A DNA stretch of 64,000 bases from assembly GCF_958450345.1 (NCBI RefSeq), contig NC_088781.1, forward strand, positions 48,161,357-48,225,356, in the 5' to 3' direction. How positions within the stretch are numbered: position 1 is the stretch's first letter; every line of letters starts with the position of its first letter. This stretch comes from Calliphora vicina. Taxonomy: Eukaryota > Arthropoda > Insecta > Diptera > Calliphoridae. Below the pieces are notes generated by a model. It had not been told where the DNA came from. It did no database searches and saw only the letters and a program-made list of their open reading frames with translations. The translations under genes and the position numbers were made by a program. This document shows positions 56,090-64,000 of this stretch, in pieces.

Positions 56090-56808
56090 GGGTCAGTAAA
56101 TTCGCGACTTTTTGAACTTTTTGAAAGGGAAACATTATTTCTGTTAACAGGCATCTGTCAGTTGACTAATTTCAACATTTGAACAAGCTGCATCATTTAG
56201 TTTGTTTTTGTAAGCTATTGATAGCCCATTAAGCATTCTTTTTTGCGGAGAAAACCATCACTCAAATAAAGGCTAATTTTGATAACTACTATGGGAACTC
56301 TACACCATCAATTTCAATTGTAAAAAAGTGGTTCATTGATATTTTGTGTTGTGGCCGTACAAACTCGGATTATGCCGAACGTTCTGGACGCACAAATAAA
56401 GTCTCTACACTAGAAACAATTGAAAAAAATCACGTATGGTGTTAGTCGATCGGAAGCCATAGGCATCTCATTTGGATCGGTGGTTTAAATTTTGAATGAA
56501 ACCAGTTCATTTGCTCACAATCGGGTGCACAAAAGGTTACACACATGTGCAGTTTCCATAACAAAAATCCATGAATTTGGCTACGAAATGCCTATTTCTT
56601 TCCAACCTAAAAAAGAGAAAGAGATTTGAATTCAACGATGACATAATCTCAGAAAATATACATATTGTTATGCCGGCGAGAAATCATATTTTCTGGAAGG
56701 AATAACAAATTTAAGAAAAGTTGGACAAAAAAATAAAATAATTTTTTGTCCAAAAACCTGTGTTTCCTTCAAAAAGGCACGGAGTTTTTCACCCACCCTC
56801 ATATTAAA
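56090..56808 (+). mobile_element. irritans-type mariner, internally deleted
   Basis: The left end ACAAGGGTGGGTCAGTAAAT and the inverse of the right end, GAGGGTGGGTGAAAAACTCC, are related. Plus-strand translation in broken frames: ITQIKANFDNYYGNSTPSIS, VKKWF, CGRTNSDYAERSGRTNKV near 56260-56400, then C-terminal EKSYFLEGITNLRK near 56680-56720. Everything between, including the catalytic D,D34D core, is missing, so ~720 bp remain of ~1.3 kb. Distinct from the mauritiana-type copies here. Confidence 0.87.
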
Positions 56809-57140
56809 ATCTTTGATTTTGGGCAAAATACCATATTCAAATCTTAATTTGGTTAAAATATTTTGAAACCTTCAACGCTGGCACTAGGTCTGTGGAATCC
56901 TTCGTCTAAACTGACTCGAATACTCCTCTGCTATGCATATTTCAATGCTCATGTCAATCGGATTTGCAAAATTTATTTCCAAAATATTTTGATTCACCAT
57001 TATTGTGCGAAGCATATTAAACGAGAGAGTATGATTAAATAAGTTTTTTTGATGAGAAATACATATATCGCGTACATGTTTAGATAACTTTTGTAAGAAA
57101 TATTCTACCCTGCTAAAGGGGTTATCACCAATCATAATTG

Positions 57141-58985
57141 TCAAGCTCTATTTCGTTCTTCGCTATACGATCTAAGGTTTTCAGGAAACTTATCTAAATG
57201 ACGGTGCAGATAGTATATTTTTATGTTCACATTACATCAAAGATTTTTAAAGCTAATTAAAAGGTGCATAACTAATTCCACACAATTTTCAGTCTTCTGA
57301 TTTCCTAAGAAATTTTTCACAACAGCAACATAAAATTTCTTAAATCATTCATTGAATGTATGAAATCGTTGTTTTTCTTAAAACTCTAATTTGTGGGCCA
57401 TCAAAAATACCTGCTGTTAGTTTTTCTGCTTTCTGACCTGGAAACTTTTTTTAAAGAGTGAAAAAAATGCACCACTTTTTTAATAATGTTTAAATCGACG
57501 CATATAGCCCATTGGTAACACGAGTACTTAAGTTTTTTTAAAACAAGATCTACGTTTTGATACTCCTCGTTTAATTTCGTAAAATAAGCAACAGGCGCAG
57601 CTGCATGCATTTTACCAATATCTAGTAAATCACATTGTAAACTTTGCTTTGAGCTGTCCATAAACAATCTCCATTCATTGGATTTGTAGCTTGAAAGTCC
57701 CATTTTCGTTAAGAGGCCAGAAGAAGTTTCTTTTGTCGACCGTGACCAAATAAGATTTTCGAACCTTGAGTTAAAAGAGTTCTTTCTTTAAGTCTAGATG
57801 CTAGCAGCTCAGATCTCCTTTTCGAAAGATCGAGGTCTCTTATCAAGTCACTTAAGGCAAATTGTGCAAAGAGTAAGTAATAGCGTCGTTAACACTTCAA
57901 ATAAATGTCAAGTTTATTAGAAAAAACTTCCAGCATCTCTGCAAGCCTTTAAGCAGACGATAAATCAAGATATTCGTTTTATTCATGCTTTGTAATTTAA
58001 CAAATTGCGGTAATCAATGTGGTTTTTCGGTTCTGTCCAAATCATAGGTACACCAAACTTTAAATTACTATTTTTACCACTTTTGCGCAGTATTAAATTT
58101 TCACTACACACTTTATACAAAATGTTTGGAACCCACGGCTTATTCAGGGCCATAATGTCTATCTTGATGAAATTGAAATACGTTTTTATACCCTACACCA
58201 CCATAGTGGGGAGGGTCTTATGCGTTTGTGCAGATGTTTGTAACCCACCTTAAAGTAAGAATCACTTTCTGAGTTGATTAAACGATGTCCGTCCGTCTGG
58301 TTGGCTGGCTGTCCATGTAAACCTTGTGCGCAGAGTACAGGTCGCAATTTTAAAGATATTTCCATAAAATTTTGTACATATTATTTTTTCGGCCCAAGGA
58401 CCAAGCCTATTGATACTGGCTGAAATCGGTCCATTATTTCAACTAGCCCCCATACAAATGTCCTTCCGAAATTGGACTTTATCGGTCATAAATGTTTAAT
58501 TTTTAAATGTATCTCCACAAATTGCGCTCCGAATAAGTTTTATATCTTCAAAATTAATGTCACCAAATTTTGTTACGATCGGTCCATAATTAGTCATAGC
58601 TCCCATATAGACCTGCTTCCGAAAATCACTTTAACGTGCATAAATCGCTTAAAAATTTTGGTATACTCACAAAATTCAACATAGTAAACTTTCATATAGA
58701 CATAAATCACACGACCTAATTTCATGGTGATCGGTTCATTATTGGTCATAGCCCCCATATAATGCCCACTTCCGAAAATCACTCAAAAATATAAATTATT
58801 GAAATTTTAAGAGAAAAATGTTTTTGGTCTTTTACTTAGTGTAGGGTATTATATGGTCGGGCTTGACCGACCATACTTTCTTACTTGTTCTCACTAATTC
58901 TGGGTTTTCTATACTTTTTCACCATAAATGTAACAAAACCTATTTCGGTCATTTCGACAACTTTTTCGTGCTATACACTTTGGGC
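57141..58985 (-). pseudogene. Second copy of the FCYICG / GPQIR protein family, split by an INE-like insertion
   Basis: Minus strand. N-terminus RFCYIYGE near 58910-58970; after the insertion (58187-58889) it resumes at ALNKPWVPNILYKVCSENL and FGVPMIWTEPKNH (58020-58160), then LSDLIRDLDLSKRRSELLAS (about 57810-57870), NEWRLFMDSSKQSL in ORF 57401-57703, and QWAICVDLNI. A deletion jumps to FPGQKAEKLTAGIFDGPQIR (about 57390-57450), then VVKNFLGNQKTEN and HLDKFPENLRSYSEERNR (to 57141). It keeps the N-terminal and middle regions lost from 39438-40183 but lacks that copy's LHIKLGLMKNFVKAL segment. Frameshifts and stops show decay. Confidence 0.75.
58187..58889 (+). mobile_element. INE-1-like element, subfamily A copy 5
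   Basis: Opposite orientation to the other copies: begins TATACCCTACACCACCATAG, has the GATGTCCGTCCGTCTGG core near 58283-58300, both modules in inverse, and ends TATGGTCGGGCTTGACCGAC, CATACTTTCTTACTTGTT. About 700 bp. Inserted inside the protein-family copy at 57141-58985, hence younger than it. ORFs on both strands (58472-58684, 58594-58782) match those in copy 1 because the modules are conserved, not because they encode protein. Confidence 0.83.
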
Positions 58986-59648
58986 GTATCTGCAAACAAG
59001 CAAAATGCTTCGCGGTTTGTATTTGTATAAAAATTAAGTTTTATAGAGCATTTACAAGGGGAAAAATTGGAAAAATTTAATTTTTTCTGTTTTTGTAAAA
59101 ATTTTGAAAAGTTTTTAACAAAAATTTGAAAATGGAGATTTGAAAATGCCGCACAGTGCGAGAAAACCCTAATTTATTGGAATTAAATTCGTATCTTCTA
59201 AACGCTTGGCCAAATTAATTTCATTTATATGGAAATATTGCAGGCAAGGAGATAAGCTAATAAAGTAATGCAAAATGGGTACCGCTGCTTCAGTAGAATG
59301 AGCGGGAGAGGCTGCTAAACTACACTACCTCGGAAGAAATTCTATACTATTTTCAATTCTAAGAAATTATTTTAATATATCTTTCAAAAAATTTAAATTC
59401 TATAAGTAATTTTATTTATAGCAAGTAACTATTTAAATCTATAGATATAAAATTAAACTTTTTTTTAGTTTTATTAAAAGTTTATTTTTAAATACGAATA
59501 ACAATTATTAGTTATGAATTAATTTTATTTAATTATTATAAATAATTTAGTTATAATTAAACAATGAAATAAAGAGTAATTAAGCTAACTAACACTTGCT
59601 ACAATTTTGTGAATTTTTATTAAGAGATTTTTAAAATTTATTTAAATT

Positions 59649-59760
59649 AGTCGTCTTCAGAGTCTGATGAATCACTAGGAAGTAATGGATCCAACAAAAG
59701 TTGCCTAACATCTTTCGATAACTGTTCCACTTTTTTATTTTTCTGATTTGCCAAGCCTCA
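59649..59760 (-). pseudogene. Acidic C-terminal peptide remnant, unrecognised
   Basis: Minus strand: NQKNKKVEQLSKDVRQLLLD, then PLLPSDSSDSEDD and a TAA stop at 59646-59648. Balanced composition and an acidic Ser/Asp tail suggest the end of a real, probably TE, protein. Upstream frames are broken. Confidence 0.35.
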
Positions 59761-59978
59761 TATTCCATCTACATAAAAAAGGTAAAAATACAACTTAAAG
59801 AAAACCTTGTACTATCCTGCTTAATAACAACTTTGAAAACAATACTTCACAAAAAAAATTTCTGAAAAAGTTTTTACATTTAAATGGTTTTAAATGCAAA
59901 TAGGTTAACGGATATACAAGTAAATATGGATATATTTGAAGTAAAAATTAGCTTTTATTTTAATATTTCTCAAAATAT

Positions 59979-60481
59979 TGTTACGTTTTAACCTTTTCAA
60001 AACGCTGGTTTATTTTCTTTAAATAAACAGGATACTTTTGATTGCAAATAAAAGCCGTTTAGTAGTTTAAAAATTGTAACAACTCTTTATTTATTCAAAA
60101 TGTACAACAACCACAGAATTAAATAGCCACTCAATGTTTTTTATACACGTTTATAAATTCTCAGAAATACAGACAAAATTTATAATGTACACGAATTTAC
60201 TTGAAAAACACAACACACTTTAAGGCACTAAGTTGATGTTTATTTGAAAAGCGTCTCTGATAAACTCACTAACGACTGCAACCTCTGCTATTATTTATAA
60301 CACTGCCATCTGCACTCTAGATTTCTCTTTAACTGTCTAGAGGTTTCTAATACATACGCCATCTGTGGTGTACTTTCCACAATGTTCTTTAACTGAATAT
60401 TCGAAATCGAATACAGCGTTGCCAACTTACGATCAAATCAACTGAAAGCTTTTATTTAATAATGCCCACAGATATGTTACA
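59979..60481 (-). mobile_element. Probable solo LTR (Gypsy/mdg1-like style)
   Basis: On the minus strand it begins TGTAACATATCTGTGGGCAT and ends AAAACGTAACA, i.e. TG...CA with short inverted ends. It contains GCAGTGTTATAAATAATAG (TATA-like), GCAGTCGTTAGTGAGTTTAT near the expected start and AATAAATAAAG (poly(A)-signal-like) before a T-rich 3' part. No internal retroelement sequence adjoins and no clear target duplication was seen, so age or truncation is uncertain. Confidence 0.6.
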
Positions 60482-60489
60482 GTTTTACA

Positions 60490-62630
60490 GCACTGTTATT
60501 TGAAAACATTATGCTACTTTTAAATCAGCCGTTAAAATCGTTATATTTGAATTCAAGTACAATTTTGTAACAATATGTTAATTTGTTTTATACATTTCTT
60601 CTTCAAGTGGCCTGAGACACATTAATTTCCTGAGGAATTTTTAGTAACTTTAACATTTTTTAACAAATTTTTGTCTTTTAAATCTCATTAGAACGATTTG
60701 TTTTCACATAGTTTTTTTACGGATACATTTTCACCACTTATATTTTTGACAACTGAGTTAGGTCAACGACTGTGACCATAGATAAATATACATAGAGAGG
60801 AATCTATAAACTCAAACAAATCACACACACAAGTGTTGTTTTTCTACTAATACAGTCTCAACACATAATTTTTTGACAACTGAGTTAGGTGTTCCGAAAC
60901 GAATCAGTATTTAAATATAAGTACTGGTTCAAATAGCTTATGATTATTTTGGCAATTTATAAGACCAGTCTAAACTTTCCCATCAAGCCATTATTGAAAT
61001 AGCAATTCAATTTAATACATTTTATTTCCTCCATAACATTTTCAATATCTTTTAACATTTTCTTTTAAACAAATAAAAAAAAAAATATTTTTTACACACA
61101 TTTAAATTTCCATGCCATTAATACTCAATATGCAGCAATGAATAAATTATTTCAATTTCAATTTAACAACTACAACTATCTACATAAATACATCCATACA
61201 TCTTATGTACATTCATGTACGACTATTTATTACTGTATAATGCACTTGGATATAGAGCAATTCGAAACAATAGTTTTAGCAAAAAATATGTGTGTGTATA
61301 TGCGAGTTTGAAATAAAAAGGAAAATGAAAGAAATTTGCATTAGTCGAAAAAAAACTACTTATTGTACGCAAATGCCTGAATGAACAGCAAAAAAATGTT
61401 TAGGCAAGACAATTTATGCATCATCAGCATTTCACTTATTGTAATATTTTGCAATTGTTGTACACGGAAAATAAAACTAAAACACTTAAGAAAAATCACG
61501 TTTGAAATGAATTTGAATTCGTAATAGCTTGCTGTTAGAAGCAAAAGTACCGGTAAAGGATATTTATAGTTTAACTTTACTTTATTTTTCTCCTGTCATT
61601 TTTATGACAATTAAGTTTGACATATTTATGCTTTGTTTGTTATATTAAAAAACATTAGAAGTTTCTTGCAGTGTAATTTATTCGCATGCTTCTAGTATTT
61701 CTCTGCATTTTTATTTTATTGAAAATGGTAACAGTTTTTTTTTGCTGCTATTTTCCATATTATTTTTTTCTTCTATGTTTTGTTCGCATGTAAGTAAAGA
61801 AAATTGAAATTCTCTGAATCTATAAAAGTAACAACAAGAACAATGCGAATACATATTTATTATGCGTTGCCATGTTTTCCATCATCATATTAAATGTATG
61901 TAGAATATGGAATTGAACCACTACTATGGATACATCTACTACAGCACTATTATATTTCATATTAAATTTTTACTTCAAATAAAATATGAAAACAAAAAAA
62001 CATTAAATAAATATTACTTAAATCTTTTATTACAGAATAATGCGTTATATTTCCCATAAGAAAATATGTATTTAAATTAAGTTTCAATTTGGCAAATATT
62101 ATTTCAAACTTTTGTGTCTATTGTAAAAATGTTTTAAATATAAAATGTCGATAAATGTAAAAGCTAAAATACTTATCTATACTAGACCACCGTGGAGGGA
62201 ATTTCAAAAAAGTGGTAATAAATCAGTAATTTGTAGAAAAAGGTGGTGGGACTCAAAGTTTCAAAGTGACGCACTTCGAGTATATGAAAACTATATATTA
62301 TCTCCTGCAGAGATATTCGCATTTGAATATTCATTAACTTTGCTTAATTACCTTTTTTTGCTAATAGCGGATGCAAATATTTCCCAATTTGTTTAATACA
62401 AAATTATTTTTAATTAACAATGAATTGATAAATATTCATAAAAAATGATTGTTTAAAAATCTTTACTGAGTTAGAAGTTAAAATATCAAATATATATATT
62501 TTAAAATTTTTTTGCGAAAAATAGTACTTACATACATTATTAGTTACATAGAAAATTTAAAAAAAATGTAATGCATTTATAGTTTTTGAATAACAACACC
62601 TCGGAATATATTATAAAGAACAATATTTTA
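60490..62630. other. A+T-rich intron-like DNA with a 21-bp direct repeat
   Basis: The 21 bases TTTTTGACAACTGAGTTAGG plus T occur at 60743-60763 and again near 60870-60890, bracketing CA-rich sequence. Otherwise no TE terminus or gene recognised. The plus-strand ORF at 62145-62396 is unrecognised. Confidence 0.4.
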
Positions 62631-62636
62631 AAAAAC

Positions 62637-62860
62637 AATTAAGAAAGTATTTTCATTCAAGACCGACCATACAATACCCTACACTGTGTAAATAGCAAAA
62701 CATTTTTCATTTAAAAATTCAATATTTTATTTTCGTGAGTGATTTTCGGAAGTGCGTCTTATATGGGAGCTATGTCCAATTATAACCCGATTGCCATGGA
62801 ACTTACTTTTGTTAAATTATATTTGGATTCCAACATTTTTAAGATATTTATGCTCGCTTT
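62637..62860 (-). mobile_element. INE-like element, subfamily A, left-end fragment
   Basis: AATTAAGAAAGTATTTTCAT, GACCGACCATA, CAATACCCTACAC and TATGGGAGCTATGTCCAATT follow the normal left half. The sequence then changes to T-rich DNA (62860-63130) without the core or right end. Confidence 0.68.
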
Positions 62861-63235
62861 TTTACATTTTTTGCAAATATCATAGTCGACCATTGAAAGT
62901 TATTTTAATAAATGGTATTGCTTTTCGCGGTTTTCAAAAACGACGTAAAGTTTGATGATCATTTTTTGTATTTTTTTTTTTATCAAAAAAACGCAAATAG
63001 TTTTTTTTTTTTTGATTTTTTTAAGATCATGAAAATCATTATAGTCGGACTTGAATCTTTTTTTTCACAACAGAATCTATTATTCAACCCATTCTCCAAC
63101 AAACCAAAAATTTTAAATTTTAATCGATAGTTAAATTTAATATTTTCATTATATTAAAAAAAATCATATAATTTTTGGTGTATTCTCACTTTTGAGGCTC
63201 ACTGTATATCAACCTGGCTCGAATCTATATTTAAA

Positions 63236-63612
63236 ACATGCGGTAAGTAAATGAGCAAAAATATTTTTCTGTTAAAATATCAATAATTTATATTCGTGAG
63301 TTATTTTCGGCAGTGGGCCTTATATGGGGGCTATGACCAATTATGGACCGATCACCATGAAATTAGGTCGTGTATTTTATGTCTATATGAGAGTTATTTA
63401 TGGAGAATTTTGTTTGTATACCAACATTTTTAAGAGATATATGCACGTTAAGTGATTTGGAAGAGGGTCAGAGGGTCGGGAGGACATTTGTATGGGGGCT
63501 AGGTGAAATAATGAACCAATTTCAACCAGTTTCAATAGGCTTGGTCCTTAGGCCGAAAAAATTATATGTATTAAATTTGATCGAAAATGACCTGAAAAAA
63601 ATGTTATCGTAA
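63236..63612 (-). mobile_element. INE-like element, subfamily A, internal fragment
   Basis: GTAAGTAAATGAGCAAAAAT, TGGGCCTTATATGGGGGCTA, TTATGGACCGATCACCATGA, then GGACATTTGTATGGGGGCTA and TTGGTCCTTAGGCCGAAAAA. The left hairpin and the whole core/right end are missing. Confidence 0.7.
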
Positions 63613-63772
63613 ATAACAAAACATTGACCATCGTGTGGTGCTATGGCCTAAATTTGGTTATAGCCCTAATGGACAGTAGACCGTACCTCAAAAAAAAACT
63701 CAAGAAGACAAAAACATTGATATATCTTACCATAGGGTAACATAGAGACGATACGTAATTGTCAAAAACCTA

Positions 63773-63905
63773 ATGTGCTGTTTTTCTATAGCGAACGAGT
63801 GCTTTGAGTGGACGTTTTACATGTATTTTGTTTTTGTTACAATAACAAAACACATGTTAAATTTCCACTCAAAGTACTCGTTCGCTATAGAACATAACAG
63901 CACAT
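63773..63905. mobile_element. 133-bp palindromic MITE-like element
   Basis: ATGTGCTGTTTTTCTATAGC, GAACGAGTGCTTTGAGTGGA is matched in inverse up to CAGCACAT at 63905. Arms of about 65 bp meet at a very small loop near 63838. TTGTCAAAAAC lies just outside on both sides (63759 and 63914). Confidence 0.8.
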
Positions 63906-64000
63906 AAGTCTATTGTCAAAAACGTAACTCTTGCAACAACAAAGTTGTATCAAACATGTGATTTGTTGTATTTTTGTTTGACAAAACGGAGTGTCTCGTC

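Overview
The window reads as non-coding, strongly A+T-rich dipteran nuclear DNA. I see no confident host protein-coding gene, rRNA, functional tRNA or CRISPR array. What can be named is nearly all transposable-element (TE) debris in relatively unique intron-like or intergenic sequence with CA/CAA-rich low-complexity tracts. Several INE-1/DINE-1-like repeats (hairpin termini, TATACCCT ends, a GACGGAC/GACAGAC core followed by an ATCGACT motif) and several mauritiana-type mariner copies point to a brachyceran fly. A calyptrate such as a blow fly or muscid is my best guess. It rests on recall of repeat style, not on a search.

Layout. 0.5-1.2 kb: INE-1-like repeat. 1.4 kb: small palindromic MITE. 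3.0-6.3 kb: INE fragment, then mariner, then a non-LTR reverse transcriptase fragment, then a MITE, with a later 380-bp tandem duplication across the last junction. 8.7-9.75 kb: full-length dead mariner. 12.0-12.7 kb: MITE and a tRNA-like (SINE-like) patch. 15.9-16.8 kb: internally deleted mariner with a 166-codon ORF. 18.5-21.2 kb: rosa-like fragment, Tc3-like DD34E transposase, INE repeat. 23.5-25.2 kb: MITE and a hAT element with an 8-bp target duplication. 25.7-28.2 kb: rosa-like element with a nested MITE, then a mariner interrupted by a 310-bp Helitron. 29.8-30.3 kb: 490-bp foldback MITE. 32.8-34.2 kb: second INE-like subfamily, a palindrome, and a short coding-like stretch. 36.2-43.8 kb: probable pogo/Tigger-like composite holding a MITE, a hAT element and the longest ORF (216 codons), with another MITE inside its right inverted repeat. 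44-51.9 kb: INE-like repeats, a long (AAAC)n tract, repeated TATA-containing units, a Gypsy pol fragment, long inverted repeats. 53.3-56.8 kb: mariner fragment, TAA-flanked MITE, a 1.7-kb inverted-repeat element, irritans-type mariner. 57.1-59.0 kb: second copy of the protein family at 39.4-40.2 kb, split by an INE-like insertion. 60.0-60.5 kb: probable solo LTR. The end holds INE fragments and a palindrome.

The genes do not work together as a pathway: every recognisable coding segment is a decayed transposon protein. The value lies in nested insertion history and in a repeat-associated protein family of unknown function (zinc-finger-like N-terminus, LHIKLGLMKNFVKAL core) present as two copies with different internal deletions.
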